A stretch of 64,000 bases of DNA from Streptomyces sp. NBC_01314. GTDB taxonomy: Bacteria; Actinomycetota; Actinomycetes; Streptomycetales; Streptomycetaceae. The notes under the pieces are model-generated. The model did no database searches. It saw only the letters and a program-made list of their open reading frames with translations, and was not told the origin of the DNA. The stretch is taken from assembly GCF_041435215.1 (NCBI RefSeq), contig NZ_CP108394.1, positions 4,588,001 through 4,652,000 on the forward strand, written 5' to 3'. Made by a program: the position numbers and the translations under genes. Shown piece by piece: positions 16,489-26,818 of the stretch; positions within the stretch are counted from its first letter, which is position 1, and every line of letters begins with the position of its first letter.

Positions 16489-19038
16489 GTGGACCAGGAC
16501 AATGATGCGAAGCGTCCTGAAGAGATCGTCATCACAGCCACGGATGTTCTGGGCACCAGCTTTCGGGCCGACAGCGGCACGCGTGCCGCGGAACGCGTCC
16601 TGACCGACGCCGAGGCCACGCTGCCCGTGGTGGTCCAGGGCCTGTACCCCGACCGACTGCGCATGCACGGGCTCGCCGAGGAGGACGGCCGTCGCTTCTT
16701 CGCCCTGAGTGACGAGGGCGGCAGGACCCTGACCATCCGGCTGGAGGCCGCCTCCCTGCCCGAGCGGACTGTGGCCCGGACCTTCGTCAACACGGCGTCC
16801 GACAACCATGTCGTCCAGGTCTCGGACCGTCTCGCACCCGACCAGATCGGCCGGGCTCTGAGCCACGAGGTCAACGAACTCCTCTCCGTCCGAGAGCGTG
16901 CCGCCCGTGCCGAGGCACCCGCTGCCCAGGATCTGCTTGCCCGTGGCGCGACGCTGCCCGAGCGACATGAACTCTCCGACGAGGACCTGGGCCGGATCGG
17001 TGAGCTCAACTACCTGGCCGCACGCGTGAACGACAACACTCTGCCCCCCGACCGGCGTGCGGAGGCCGGCGCGGAGCTGTCCCAGCTGATCGACCACACG
17101 GGTCTGCGCCCCGTCTCGCCCGCTGAGGACACAGCGTCCCGCGCGGTCGAGCAGTACGCCGCCAACATCCGAGCCGACACCATCCGTCCCCATCTGACGA
17201 CGGAAGCAGCCCGAACCGTTCGTGAACTCGCACACCCCGTGGAACGACTGAGCGCGGCCGACGCCCAGGTCGTCCTGGACCACCGGGCTCGGGCCGCCGA
17301 AGTCCGCGCGGCGCAGTCCCCGCTGGGCACATCCCCTTCCCTCCCTCTCCCAGGCATGCGTCCCGACGGCACACCCCACACCCGTGAGGAACTCAGTGCC
17401 GCATCGAACGAAGCCGCCCGGCAGCGCACCACTGTCGGACAGGAGACACTCGATCAGCTCCGCGCGGAAGCAGCCTCACTGTCCGACGGACGGTATCCAC
17501 AGCGCCAGATCATGATCGGCGGCGGAGGCTCGCTCGCCGGCCGCGATCCCGACGTGCTGCTCGTAGACGCGCGCGGCCGATGGCACGTTGACCCCATCAA
17601 GGGCATCGTCCAGTCCGCGGACCAGGTACGCCACCTCAGGGAAGTTGGCTGGAATCCTTACCAGTTCGGCGACCCGAAAGACCGTGTCTCACTGTCCACC
17701 CTGCAACTCTGGGAGGACACCGCCGCCGCGAGTGGCCCACTCGTCGACGGGCGGGCGACTCTGTCCCTCAGCGAGGAGGGCCGTCTGCTCGCCGAGATCA
17801 CCCCGATGGACGGGTCACCACCCGTACGGGTCGAGGTGGTGGGCACGCCACTCGTGGCGACCGGTGTCCCGCCCGAAGTTGTTCCGGGAGTCGACCGGCA
17901 GGTACCGACCGTGGCGGAGGCCACCGAGGTGTTGAGCAGCCGTCTCACTACGTCAGGCACTCCGGAGGCGCTGGAGGCTCGTGACCGGCTTGCCGCCCTG
18001 CCGGCCGGAGAAGGCCGCGCGGCCGCGTCTCTGGAGGTGCTGGCCGACCCGCGGGTGGCGGACGCTCTGGACACCTCCACGGACCCCATGGTCGCCGGTG
18101 CCCGGACCACACTGGAGGCGACCGCCAAGTGGGAGCAGGCCAGTGCCGCCGCGCCGGGCCGGGTCCTGCTGGGCGACGAGGTGGGCGACGGGGAATACGA
18201 CCCGACGGTCGCCGACAACTGGGTGATCGCGGGTATCGGCGGCGGCGCCATCGCCAACACGGAGATCATCCTGGAGGGCAACCCCAATGCCCGGGTGACC
18301 ATGGTGGGAACCGCCGCGCCATGGGTCCTCCACAACGACTCCCAGTACCTGGCGATGCGCCGACAGTACGACGCCGAACTCGGCGGCAACGGACGCCTGG
18401 TCACCGTGGCCAACCAGCGACTGGGCGCCATCGAGACGGTCCGCACCCCTGAGGGCGAGGTGCGACTCAAGGCTCAGCACGTCGAGGGTGACGCGTACGT
18501 GGCCTGCCTCGGTCGGGTGGCTCGACTGCCGCAGGCCGCAGACACCCTCGACCAGTGGGCACGGCAGCAGGGCGGGCAGGTCAGGGGCGAGTTGCTCTTC
18601 GACAAGAATGAGCAGTATCTCGGCTACCGGCTCCGTTTTCAGGTCGCCGACCGTCAGCACACCGTCGATGTGACCGGCGCGGCGTCCCGTATGCTGCCCG
18701 GAAACGTTTTCAGCCGGGACGACATGGCCAGACTGGCCGTGATCGACCGCAAGACGGCGCCGGCGGAAAGCGGAAACGTGGCCGCCGGGTTCATGGCCAC
18801 CGCTATCCAGGGAAACAATCTGGCCAAGCATCGGGCGGAGCAGACTTCCCAGGGTCCGTCCGTCGGTGCTCGTTCCGTCAATCCCATTGCCGCCACGGCC
18901 CGTCTCCAGTCCGGCCGTAAGTCGTCCACTCCGAATTCACCCTCAAGGCCCACGCCGGGAACCGGCGCCGCCAACCAGCCTCCGCACAGCCCGCGCCCTC
19001 CGCAGCCGGGAAACAGCCCGGGCGCGCCCGGGCGCTGA
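16489..19038 (+). CDS. Large effector/toxin-like protein with Rossmann-like C-terminal domain
   Basis: An 849-aa protein from GTG 16489, seven bases after GGGGGAG. There is no signal peptide or membrane helix. Residues 1-130 form an alpha/beta head ending in [14 protein letters not shown], a degenerate HExxE-like helix. Residues 135-300 are helical. Residues 330-460 contain [19 protein letters not shown] and a beta-rich domain. Residues 575-770 start with [14 protein letters not shown], a dinucleotide-binding-type glycine loop, then beta strand VTMVG. The last 50 residues are Pro/Ser-rich and basic. Such multi-domain cytosolic proteins occur among actinobacterial polymorphic toxins. The basic disordered tail would suit a C-terminal type IV secretion signal; that is inference. 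Confidence 0.72.
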   Translation: MDQDNDAKRPEEIVITATDVLGTSFRADSGTRAAERVLTDAEATLPVVVQGLYPDRLRMHGLAEEDGRRFFALSDEGGRTLTIRLEAASLPERTVARTFVNTASDNHVVQVSDRLAPDQIGRALSHEVNELLSVRERAARAEAPAAQDLLARGATLPERHELSDEDLGRIGELNYLAARVNDNTLPPDRRAEAGAELSQLIDHTGLRPVSPAEDTASRAVEQYAANIRADTIRPHLTTEAARTVRELAHPVERLSAADAQVVLDHRARAAEVRAAQSPLGTSPSLPLPGMRPDGTPHTREELSAASNEAARQRTTVGQETLDQLRAEAASLSDGRYPQRQIMIGGGGSLAGRDPDVLLVDARGRWHVDPIKGIVQSADQVRHLREVGWNPYQFGDPKDRVSLSTLQLWEDTAAASGPLVDGRATLSLSEEGRLLAEITPMDGSPPVRVEVVGTPLVATGVPPEVVPGVDRQVPTVAEATEVLSSRLTTSGTPEALEARDRLAALPAGEGRAAASLEVLADPRVADALDTSTDPMVAGARTTLEATAKWEQASAAAPGRVLLGDEVGDGEYDPTVADNWVIAGIGGGAIANTEIILEGNPNARVTMVGTAAPWVLHNDSQYLAMRRQYDAELGGNGRLVTVANQRLGAIETVRTPEGEVRLKAQHVEGDAYVACLGRVARLPQAADTLDQWARQQGGQVRGELLFDKNEQYLGYRLRFQVADRQHTVDVTGAASRMLPGNVFSRDDMARLAVIDRKTAPAESGNVAAGFMATAIQGNNLAKHRAEQTSQGPSVGARSVNPIAATARLQSGRKSSTPNSPSRPTPGTGAANQPPHSPRPPQPGNSPGAPGR

Positions 19039-19049
19039 GGAATCCGGCG

Positions 19050-20501
19050 ATGTCCGGTGAGGCAGCACGCACCACCACAGAAACCGCCGCAGCCGTCCGA
19101 GCTCGCGAGACGACAGCCGTCGACGAGGTGGCGGCCGCGTTGGAACGCATAGAACGGACTGAGCCCGTCCTGTGTGCCTTCGTCGAGGTGTGGGCCGAGG
19201 AAGCGTTGCGGCGGGCGGCGGAGGTGGACGCGCGGGTGGCCGCGGGCGTGTGGCTGCCGTTGGCCGGGGTGCCGATCGGGGTGAAGGGGCGGAACGGGCT
19301 GCGTACGGCTGTGGCCCGGGCGCTGGTCGCGGCCGGGTGTGTCCCCGTGGGGGCGACGTCCGTGCCCGGCCCCGGTACCCCCTGGCAGACCTGGGGCCTC
19401 GGGGCCGGCGGCCGGACCGTCAACCCCTGGCGGGCCGACCGGACACCTGGCGGCTCCTCCGCCGGGTCCGCGGCGGCGGTCGCCGCGGGCCTGGTGCCGA
19501 TGGCGACCGGCACGGACGGCGCCGGGTCGGTACGTATCCCGGCCGCCTGGTGCGGCGTCGTCGGCCTGAAGACCACGAACGGACGCCTGCCCTCCCCCGA
19601 CCGCACCGGCCTCGCGGCGGCCGGTGTCCTCACCCGCTACGCGTCGGACGCGGCGGCGTACTGGCGCTGCGTGTCAGGAGTGGGGGACGCGCGGGACCCA
19701 GGCGACAGGGGAGGGTGCGCGACGGAGCACGACGGGCAGGAGCGGCCGTACGCGGTGGGGACGGCAGCGGCGACGCGAGCCGTCAGGGCGGCTGGAGCAA
19801 CACGGGCGACCGGCGGCGGGTCTCCCCCCGTCGCCGTCTGGTCGGCCGACCTCGGCTTCGCCGACACCGATCCCGAGCCCGCCGCGATCGCCCACGGCGC
19901 CGCGCTCCGCCTCGCGGACGCCGGTCTCGTACGGCTCACGGGGCTTACGGGTCTTACGGGTCTCACGGGGCTCGTACGGCCGCCAGTACGCCAGGCGCGC
20001 CCGCTCGTCCACCAGGGCACCCCTCTCTCACAGGCGGCGAACCCGCCCGCGCCGCAGCCGCTTCGACTGGAAAACCCCGGACCGGCCTGGCTCGCCCTCC
20101 GCGCCGCACGGCCCCCCGAAAGCCGCCCGGCCCACGACGCCCGCCCGTCACCCGGCACCCACCCGGCTCCTCTCTCGGCCGCCCAGGAACTCCGCGCCGA
20201 GAACGACCGGCGGCTCGCCGCCCTCTTCGCCGAGGTCGACCTGATCCTCACCCCCACCACACCCAACGCGCCCCACGGTCACGACGGCCCGGGTGACCGC
20301 TACTCCACGGCTCTGACCTGGGCGTTCAACCTCAGCGGGCATCCCGCCATGAGTATCCCGGCCGGCTTCGACTCCGACGGCTGCCCGGTCGGCCTGCAGT
20401 TGGTGGCGCGGCACGGCGAGGAGGCACTGTTGCTGTGTGTGGCGGAAGCAGTCGAAGCCGTCCGGAAGTACCCCGCCCCAGAAACGGAGAGCCCGACATG
20501 A
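19050..20501 (+). CDS. Amidase-signature family hydrolase
   Basis: A 483-aa protein from ATG 19050, 11 bp after the effector-like gene. The Ser-cisSer-Lys machinery is visible: Lys79 in GVPIGVKG, Ser136 in PGGSSAGS, nucleophile Ser160 in GAGSVRIP, with the conserved [11 protein letters not shown] after it. These enzymes hydrolyse amides; the substrate cannot be told. Normally the core is continuous, but residues about 210-385 here hold a long Ala/Gly/Pro/Arg-rich insert including an [10 protein letters not shown] repeat, probably disordered. The C-terminal part resumes with [14 protein letters not shown] and [10 protein letters not shown] typical of the family. Stop overlaps the Nudix gene by 4 bp. 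Confidence 0.88.
   Translation: MSGEAARTTTETAAAVRARETTAVDEVAAALERIERTEPVLCAFVEVWAEEALRRAAEVDARVAAGVWLPLAGVPIGVKGRNGLRTAVARALVAAGCVPVGATSVPGPGTPWQTWGLGAGGRTVNPWRADRTPGGSSAGSAAAVAAGLVPMATGTDGAGSVRIPAAWCGVVGLKTTNGRLPSPDRTGLAAAGVLTRYASDAAAYWRCVSGVGDARDPGDRGGCATEHDGQERPYAVGTAAATRAVRAAGATRATGGGSPPVAVWSADLGFADTDPEPAAIAHGAALRLADAGLVRLTGLTGLTGLTGLVRPPVRQARPLVHQGTPLSQAANPPAPQPLRLENPGPAWLALRAARPPESRPAHDARPSPGTHPAPLSAAQELRAENDRRLAALFAEVDLILTPTTPNAPHGHDGPGDRYSTALTWAFNLSGHPAMSIPAGFDSDGCPVGLQLVARHGEEALLLCVAEAVEAVRKYPAPETESPT
19933..19974. repeat. Nonamer repeat tract in the amidase gene
   Basis: Near-identical nonamers (ctcacgggg, cttacgggt, cttacgggt, ctcacgggg) follow one another and encode LTG repeated four times. 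They lie in the insert between conserved amidase blocks. This suggests replication slippage. Confidence 0.75.
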
Positions 20502-21049
20502 GATGGACCGTCCACGGCGAACACACCCTCCACGACACCCCATGGGTCAGGCTGCGCTCGCTGGACGTCGAGCGGCCCGATGGCACCCGTGGCGACTACC
20601 ACGTGGTCCGGCTGCGGGACCTCGCCGTCACCGCGGCCGTCGACGACCGGCAGCGGGTCCTGATGATGTGGCGCCACCGCTTCGTCACGGACACCTGGGC
20701 GTGGGAGCTGCCCATGGGCCTGGTCGAGGACGGGGAACGGCCGGAGGAGGCGGCGGCGCGGGAGCTGGAGGAGGAGACGGGGTGGCGGCCGGGTTCGCTG
20801 CGGGAACTGCTCTACGCGCAGCCGGCGGCCGGCATCACCGACACCCAGCACTTCGTGTTCCGCACGGACGACGCCCGACGCGTCGGCGAGCCCACGGAGC
20901 AGAACGAGTCGGACCGCCTGGAGTGGATCCCCCTGGCCGACGTGCCCGGTCTGATCACCCGCCGGGAGATCGTCAGCAGCGCCACCCTCGTCGGCGTCAT
21001 GGCCCTGTTGCTGGAGAGCGCGAACGGCGCATCCGTATCGGGTCGGTGA
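20498..21049 (+). CDS. Nudix hydrolase (ADP-ribose pyrophosphatase-like)
   Basis: A 183-aa protein from ATG 20498, overlapping the amidase stop (ATGA). The Nudix box runs from Gly74 to about residue 96, with the metal-binding RELEEETG at 88-95. A short N-terminal strand domain and a conserved Trp-rich stretch ([17 protein letters not shown]) are like ADP-ribose and other nucleotide-sugar pyrophosphatases. It cuts X-linked nucleoside diphosphates to the monophosphate. Cytoplasmic. Translational coupling to the amidase suggests one function, but no pathway is evident. ADP-ribose is the favoured but unproven substrate. Confidence 0.9.
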   Translation: MRWTVHGEHTLHDTPWVRLRSLDVERPDGTRGDYHVVRLRDLAVTAAVDDRQRVLMMWRHRFVTDTWAWELPMGLVEDGERPEEAAARELEEETGWRPGSLRELLYAQPAAGITDTQHFVFRTDDARRVGEPTEQNESDRLEWIPLADVPGLITRREIVSSATLVGVMALLLESANGASVSGR

Positions 21050-21076
21050 CCGACTGTCAGACCTCTGGTCTAGGGT
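21046..21076 (+). promoter_or_regulatory. Probable promoter with overlapping palindrome before the four-gene system
   Basis: TAGGGT at 21071-21076 matches the Streptomyces vegetative -10; GTGACC at 21046-21051 is a weak -35 at 19-bp spacing. The inverted repeat AGACC-tct-GGTCT (21059-21071) runs into the -10, and a wider CCTCTGG/CCAGAGG pair spans it. A repressor could bind here. Confidence 0.5.
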
Positions 21077-21153
21077 GATCAATCGCCAGAGGTTACGGGC
21101 GACTTGTGTACGGGGAACGTGCGCACGGAGGACGTGGGGCACGGGGAACGGGG

Positions 21154-22116
21154 ATGATGGACACGACAGCGAGGGGAGGCCCCGTCGACTGGGCGGCCTC
21201 CGGCGCGGTGGGCCCGAACGTGGCGTACCGCAATCAGACACTGCAGTACCGGGACGTCGAGCTGAGCTTCGACGAGTCCGTGGAGTTCAAGACCGTCAGA
21301 CAGCTGTGGTTCCAGGCGGCCGTGGCGTCCTTCCTGATCTTCTTCGTCCTCGGTCTGGTGCCGGCCCTCCTGGCCGGCGATGTCGACGCCATCGGCCCCG
21401 GCCTGATTTTGTCGATCATCGCCTTCTGGGTGGTCTTCCTGCTGGTCCGGCAGAACGAGCCGATCTCGGAGTGGAAGACGCTCCTGGAGGACAAGGCCGC
21501 GGCCTCCTCCTCCGCGTACGCGACGATCTACGGCGCGCTGACCAGCCGCCGGATCCCGGTCACAGCCGTTCCGGCCCGGATCCGCAGCGACATCACGCCG
21601 GAGGTCGTGCACAACCGACTGGTCGTCACCAGCGGCCGCTACGTGGCCTACGTGACCGTCTTCGCCTACGGCACCAGCCTCTACGTCGGCTGGACGATGT
21701 GGCGCAGCCGCTCCGGCGCCGTGGTGATCGGGCACTTCGTGAAGGATGTCGTCGGCTCGATACTGAACCGCACGGGCAGCCTCAACCAGATGCTGCGCAC
21801 GGACCGCCCGCGCGCGATGCGGGAGGCCGTGCACTCGGCGGCACGTGAAGGCGTGGAGATAGCGGTCCAGGGCATCGAGGTGCCCCTCGCCTCGACCTTC
21901 GGGCAGGAGCCCCCGGTCCAGTCGCTCCCGGTTCCGGCCGCACCGGCCGGTCCGCCCGGTCCGCCCGCCCCACCGGCGTACCCGGTGCGGGCCCAGCCTG
22001 CGCCCGGGTATCCGCCAGCGGGCCCGACGGGTCACATACCCACGGCACCGCCGGCACCGCCCATGGTCCCGCACGCCCCATCGGAGCCGAACGGACCGCG
22101 CTGGAACGGCAGTTGA
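21154..22116 (+). CDS. Two-helix membrane protein with Pro-rich tail, first gene of the HerA-calpain operon
   Basis: A 320-aa protein; ATG 21154 (or the adjacent ATG 21157) follows GGGGAACGGGG. Two membrane helices, about 55-77 and 84-105, stand close together. The middle (110-255) has alpha/beta character with LTSRRIPVTAVPARI, ITPEVVHNRLVVTSGRYVAYV and FAYGTSLYVGWTMW. The last 65 residues are Pro/Ala-rich and probably disordered. It overlaps the TTG start of the HerA-like gene by 4 bp, so the two chains are made together. A membrane anchor or sensor for the ATPase is the simplest reading; the family is unknown to me. Confidence 0.75.
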   Translation: MMDTTARGGPVDWAASGAVGPNVAYRNQTLQYRDVELSFDESVEFKTVRQLWFQAAVASFLIFFVLGLVPALLAGDVDAIGPGLILSIIAFWVVFLLVRQNEPISEWKTLLEDKAAASSSAYATIYGALTSRRIPVTAVPARIRSDITPEVVHNRLVVTSGRYVAYVTVFAYGTSLYVGWTMWRSRSGAVVIGHFVKDVVGSILNRTGSLNQMLRTDRPRAMREAVHSAAREGVEIAVQGIEVPLASTFGQEPPVQSLPVPAAPAGPPGPPAPPAYPVRAQPAPGYPPAGPTGHIPTAPPAPPMVPHAPSEPNGPRWNGS

Positions 22117-24908
22117 GCACCACCGACCGGAAGGCCACCGGTGTGCTGACCGTGTCCGACGGCACGGCGGTCTGGGCATGGACGGCGGTACGCGTCGATG
22201 CCGCCGCCGATCTCACCGAGACCCAGGAGTACGCGGATCTCGCGGAGGACGACCGCCGGATCAAGGCGGTCGCCGCCGAGACGGCCTGGCTGACCGGCCA
22301 GTGGGGCACGGCACACGGTGAGCGTGTCGAGCTGCGCTACCTCAGCGATCCGGCGGAGCGCGGCCTCACCTGCGCCCTGCTCGGCCGGGTCTCGGCGGCC
22401 ACACACGGCCGGGCGGAGGCTGCCGCGCTCGCGCTGCGCGCCCGGCTGGCCGCGCTCCCCCGCCATGTGCACGCGACGCCGGTCGACGACCCGGCCGAGG
22501 TGGCGCGGCTGCTGACCCCGTTCACGCCCGATCCCGACGCGGGTGTGGCCGAGATCCGCAAGCGGTACCGCACCGGGCTGCCCAACCGTCCCGACGCGGG
22601 AGTGCGCTACTACCTGTCTCCGCAGCCGTTCACCGCGTCGGCGCCGCCGTGGGACGCGTTGTGGAGGGCGCTGGCGGAGCACCCGTACCCGGTGCTGCTG
22701 ACGATCGGCCTGGAGCCGTACGTCGTACCGGACGACCTCGGCCCGCTGCTGCACCGCGTCGCCACGCAGTACGGCCGGCTCGGGACCCAGGGTCAGCTGC
22801 CGGACGGCCTCTGGTCGCCGGGCACACAGCTCGCCCCGGACGCCTTCGCGGTGGACGCCTCCCGGGTGTACGCCGACGCCGCCCGCCGTTACACCGGGCG
22901 AGCCTTCCGTATGCGGATCGCCCTGGCCTCGCCCGCGCCGCTGCCCGAGTCGTTGGCCGAGCTGGCCGGCGCGACCGTGTCTCCGCAGGAACGGGCGCGC
23001 GAGGAGGGGGTGCTCACGGAGACGTTCAGCGGACCGGCACACAGCGTGGCGTGGCCCGGACCGGGTGAACTCCCGGCCGCCTGGCAGGGGTTGACCACGT
23101 TGGAACACGGACGCTGGGGCGGCGACCACTGCTGGCGGCTGCCCGAGCCGCTCTCGCCGCAGCTGCGGCTGATCGCGGAGCTGGTGGACGCGCGCGAGGC
23201 GGGGGCGGCGTTCCGGCTGCCGCTGGCGGTGAACGGCCACATGACCGGTTTCCCGGTACGCCGGCCCGGCCTGGCGGGCGAGACGGCGTACCGCGCGGAG
23301 GGCCCCTCGGTCACCCTGGGCCGCCAGCTCGTCCACGACAGCCCGGCCGGCCCCCTGGGCATCGGCCTGGACGACCTCACCCGGCACGCCCTGTTCGTCG
23401 GGACCACCGGTTCGGGGAAGACGAACACGACGCTGGCGTTCTGCGAGCAGCTGTGGCGCGACCACCGGGTACCGTTCCTGGTCATCGAGCCGGTCAACTC
23501 CGAGCTGGACGACTACCGCTGGCTGGCCACACGGCCCGGGTTCGAGGACCTCGTGGTGCTCACCGTGGGCGACGAGACGACGGCTCCCCTGCGTCTGAAC
23601 CCCTTCGAGGTTCCGGCCGGAGCGCGGATCAGCACACATGTGGCCGGGCTGCTGGCCTGCTTCGACGCGGCGTTCGGTCTGTGGGACCCGCTGCCGAACA
23701 TCTACAACCGGGCGCTGCGGGCCACGTACGCGCGCAAGGGCGTCGTACCGACGGACGTCGCCGGCCCCGACCACGAGTGGCCCACGTTGCGCGACTTCAT
23801 CACCGAGATGCGCCGGGAGTGCGAGCTGCTGGACTACTCCGGCGAGGTACGGGACAACATCGTCGCCGCGTCCAGGCTGCGGGCCGAGTCGCTGGCCGAG
23901 GGCGCCTGCGGCAGCACGCTGGACGTGACACGTTCGTACCCGGTGGAGGAGTTGCTGCGGCGCCCGGTGGTCGTGGAGCTCGCGGCGATCGGCGACAACG
24001 AGAAGGAACAGTCACTCGTGACCGCCCTGATCCTCCAGACGATGACCGAGCACTACAAGGCGAACCGCCTCGGTGGCTCGCTCTCCCACGTCACCGTGAT
24101 CGAGGAGGCGCACCGCCTGCTCGGGCAGCCCGTCGCCCGGTCCGGTGACGCGAAGGAGGGCAACGCCCAGGCGCGGGCGGCCCAGGCCTTCGCCAACGTT
24201 CTCGCCGAAAACCGCAAGTACGGCGAAGGCGTGGTCATCGTCGAGCAGGTTCCCGGCAAGCTCGTCGAGGATGCGTACAAGAACACCAACCTCAAGGTCA
24301 TGCACCGGCTGCCCGCCGCCGCCGATCGTGAGCTGATCGGCGGCACCATGCGCTTCTCCCCCGACCAGGAGCGCTACGCGGCCACCCTGGAACCCTTCCA
24401 TGCCTTCGCCCACCACGACCGCCTCGACCGCCCGGCTCTGATCACGGTGCCCGATGTCCGCGCGGCGGCGGCCCGGGAGGCGGGCGTGGCCCGGGCCCCC
24501 TTGGCCACCTCCCCTCAACTGGCCGCCCGCTTCCGCGATTTCGCGGCCGAGGTGACGCCGGTGTCCGACGCTCTGTCCCCCTTCCCTGACTGCGACGGCT
24601 GCGCCCACCGCTGCGCGTTCCGCTCCCGCGCGAGTACTGCGGTCTGGCCCGAGCACGCGAAGGAACTCAAGGAACGGGTCGCCCGGTACCCCAAGTCCAA
24701 GCCGGAGCAGTCGGCCTGGTGGAGCGGCACGGCGGAGTGGGTCGCCGAACTGGCGGACACGGTCCCCCTCCGGGACCCCGCCCCGGACGCCCTGCGCGAC
24801 TACCGAGCCTGCGTCTTCATCCACCTGGCCCGCGCCGCCTGGCAACGCAAGACCCTCCCCTGGGTCCGCCTCTACCGCACCCACACAGCCCCCGGGCCCT
24901 CCACATGA
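22113..24908 (+). CDS. Large HerA-like ATPase with C-terminal Cys cluster
   Basis: A 931-aa protein from TTG 22113, overlapping the previous stop (TTGA); the overlap and the position of the conserved head favour this rare start. Residues 1-400 are an N-terminal part with strand and helix mix (AQP-like channel features are absent). The ATPase core holds Walker A GTTGSGKT at 430-437 and Walker B VTVIEEAH near 660-667, like HerA/VirB4 FtsK-class motors, with later LAENRKYGEGVVIVEQ and VMHRL. Cys827, Cys830 and Cys834 (CDGCAHRC) may bind a metal. Such hexameric motors translocate DNA or protein, or gate effectors in immune systems. The stop overlaps the calpain-like start. Confidence 0.85.
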   Translation: MSTTDRKATGVLTVSDGTAVWAWTAVRVDAAADLTETQEYADLAEDDRRIKAVAAETAWLTGQWGTAHGERVELRYLSDPAERGLTCALLGRVSAATHGRAEAAALALRARLAALPRHVHATPVDDPAEVARLLTPFTPDPDAGVAEIRKRYRTGLPNRPDAGVRYYLSPQPFTASAPPWDALWRALAEHPYPVLLTIGLEPYVVPDDLGPLLHRVATQYGRLGTQGQLPDGLWSPGTQLAPDAFAVDASRVYADAARRYTGRAFRMRIALASPAPLPESLAELAGATVSPQERAREEGVLTETFSGPAHSVAWPGPGELPAAWQGLTTLEHGRWGGDHCWRLPEPLSPQLRLIAELVDAREAGAAFRLPLAVNGHMTGFPVRRPGLAGETAYRAEGPSVTLGRQLVHDSPAGPLGIGLDDLTRHALFVGTTGSGKTNTTLAFCEQLWRDHRVPFLVIEPVNSELDDYRWLATRPGFEDLVVLTVGDETTAPLRLNPFEVPAGARISTHVAGLLACFDAAFGLWDPLPNIYNRALRATYARKGVVPTDVAGPDHEWPTLRDFITEMRRECELLDYSGEVRDNIVAASRLRAESLAEGACGSTLDVTRSYPVEELLRRPVVVELAAIGDNEKEQSLVTALILQTMTEHYKANRLGGSLSHVTVIEEAHRLLGQPVARSGDAKEGNAQARAAQAFANVLAENRKYGEGVVIVEQVPGKLVEDAYKNTNLKVMHRLPAAADRELIGGTMRFSPDQERYAATLEPFHAFAHHDRLDRPALITVPDVRAAAAREAGVARAPLATSPQLAARFRDFAAEVTPVSDALSPFPDCDGCAHRCAFRSRASTAVWPEHAKELKERVARYPKSKPEQSAWWSGTAEWVAELADTVPLRDPAPDALRDYRACVFIHLARAAWQRKTLPWVRLYRTHTAPGPST

Positions 24909-26818
24909 GCGACCGCCCAACAGAACAGCCACCGCGCCCGGAGACAGCGCCGGACCCGACGGACGCCCCGGACCCGGCCGACGCACCGCCCCCGGCCGAG
25001 ACCCCAGACCCGACGGAAGCCGCACCAGAACCGGCAGAGGCCACCCCGGAACCGACAGAGGCCCCGGCCCCCGCGCATACCGGTGACACCGCCCCGCCGA
25101 CGGAGTTCGCAGAGCCGATCGAGTCTGCGGAGCCGATCGAGCCGACGGAAGCCGAACCCACTGAGCCTGCCGAACCCATGGAACCGGCAGAGCCTGCCGA
25201 ACCCGTAGAGCCGGCAGAGACCGCCGCGGCGATGGAGCCTGTGGACGCGCCTGCCTCGACGGACCCCACCGACGCGCGCCCACCGATCGAGGCCACGGAA
25301 GAGTCCGACGCACCCGCCGTCCCGGAGGCACAGGACACGCTGGAGACGCCCAGCCTCGAAGACGCACGGGTACCGGAGGATTCCGAGGACACGGACAACG
25401 CGCCGGATCCTTTCGAGCCCCAGGACGTTCTCGGTCCGTCGGAGCCCCCGGAAATCGCCGGTGAAACCGTTCCCGTGGAGGCTCGGAACGTTCTGGAAGT
25501 CACCGAGCCCGTGGACGCGCCGGAGCCGGAGGACTCCAGCGACACGGACGCAGCGCCGGCCCCCTTCGAGTCCTCGGAACTCCCGGAATCCTTCACGGCC
25601 CCGGAGCCCGCATCCTTCGACGCCGAGGAACCCCGGATGCCCACCGAGGCCCCGGCCCCACTGTCTCCCGCCGAGTCCGCCGCCACTCCGGATGAGGTAC
25701 GCAGCCCTCTGGAATCCGGTTCGGCAGACGAGGCGCCCACCTCTGTGGAGGCCCGCGATCCCGACGAGGCCCCCGGTCCGCCCTTCGCCGATCCCCGGGG
25801 CGATCGGGCAATCATCGGTCACGACAGCGAGGCACAACAGGGTTTCCTAGACCACATGAGGAAGGCGTTCGGCCGGACGGACGGCAACGACCACGCCGAG
25901 CGGCTGAACGGCGTCATCGATCGACCTGACTTCCAGGACCCCACGTCGAAAAAGCCGGAAAGCATTCCCGACCGCTATGGCACCCCCCTCGACCGGCCTG
26001 ACGGCACCCGCACGCCTCTCTTCGACGGCGAACCCAGACGGGAGCAGACGAAGCAGGGCGGTCTGGGAGACTGCGGCATCATCGCCACGCTGGGCGCCGT
26101 CGCCCAGCACCACCCCGAGGCGATCCGGAACTGTGTGAACGAGAACGACGACGGCACGTATTCGGTACGTCTTCATGAGGCGGTGTTCGACAAGAGGTAC
26201 ACGCGCTACGAGCCGACCGGAAAGACCATCGACCTGACGGTGACCCCCGACCTGCCGGTCTTCGACGAACTCCCGCAGTTCCCCGCCTTCGCCGATTCGG
26301 TAAGCACGGGGGTGGCTTGGGCACCTGTTCTGGAGAAGGCGATCGCCGGTCTGGACCAGACGTGGAGCGACGAGCGCAAGAAGGAGTACACCGACACCTG
26401 CGCGCTGAGACGGATACACGATGCCCCGGAGGGCTACGTAAGGCTGAACCGCGGATCCCTCCCCAGCGACCGTGCGGAACTTCTCACTCAGCTCACCGGT
26501 CTTCCTGCCAAGACGTGGGAGCTGCCTCAGGGCTATGACCACACCGGGCGCAGCGAGGACCGCCAGCTCCGGGACGAGATACGGGAGTCCCTCGACGCCG
26601 GACTGCCTGTTCTGGTCGGCTCGCGCAGACTCAAGAAGGGCGAGCACGCGCTCATCAAGGATCTGCGCGCCTCACACGCGTACGAAGTGAAAGCCGTGGA
26701 CGAGGAGGGCCTGTTCCATCTCCGCGACCCACACAACAACGGCGATCCCATGCCCCTGAACGCCAAGGAATTCCGGGCCACGATGCGTAAGTCCTACACC
26801 ACATTGGAGCCGTCATGA
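24905..26818 (+). CDS. Calpain-like cysteine protease with long Pro/Glu/Ala-rich N-terminus
   Basis: A 637-aa protein from ATG 24905, overlapping the HerA stop (ATGA). Residues 1-290 are low-complexity Pro/Glu/Ala/Asp, very acidic and probably disordered. From residue 380 a calpain (C2) papain-fold begins: QGGLGDCGII with Cys390, a middle of about 200 residues, and HAYEV with His591. The third triad position, normally Asn in a RNPW motif, is RDP here (Asp608), which is unusual and might alter activity. There is no signal peptide. The system context suggests regulated proteolysis, with cleavage of self or foreign protein. Its stop overlaps the small downstream gene (ATGA). Confidence 0.85.
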   Translation: MSDRPTEQPPRPETAPDPTDAPDPADAPPPAETPDPTEAAPEPAEATPEPTEAPAPAHTGDTAPPTEFAEPIESAEPIEPTEAEPTEPAEPMEPAEPAEPVEPAETAAAMEPVDAPASTDPTDARPPIEATEESDAPAVPEAQDTLETPSLEDARVPEDSEDTDNAPDPFEPQDVLGPSEPPEIAGETVPVEARNVLEVTEPVDAPEPEDSSDTDAAPAPFESSELPESFTAPEPASFDAEEPRMPTEAPAPLSPAESAATPDEVRSPLESGSADEAPTSVEARDPDEAPGPPFADPRGDRAIIGHDSEAQQGFLDHMRKAFGRTDGNDHAERLNGVIDRPDFQDPTSKKPESIPDRYGTPLDRPDGTRTPLFDGEPRREQTKQGGLGDCGIIATLGAVAQHHPEAIRNCVNENDDGTYSVRLHEAVFDKRYTRYEPTGKTIDLTVTPDLPVFDELPQFPAFADSVSTGVAWAPVLEKAIAGLDQTWSDERKKEYTDTCALRRIHDAPEGYVRLNRGSLPSDRAELLTQLTGLPAKTWELPQGYDHTGRSEDRQLRDEIRESLDAGLPVLVGSRRLKKGEHALIKDLRASHAYEVKAVDEEGLFHLRDPHNNGDPMPLNAKEFRATMRKSYTTLEPS

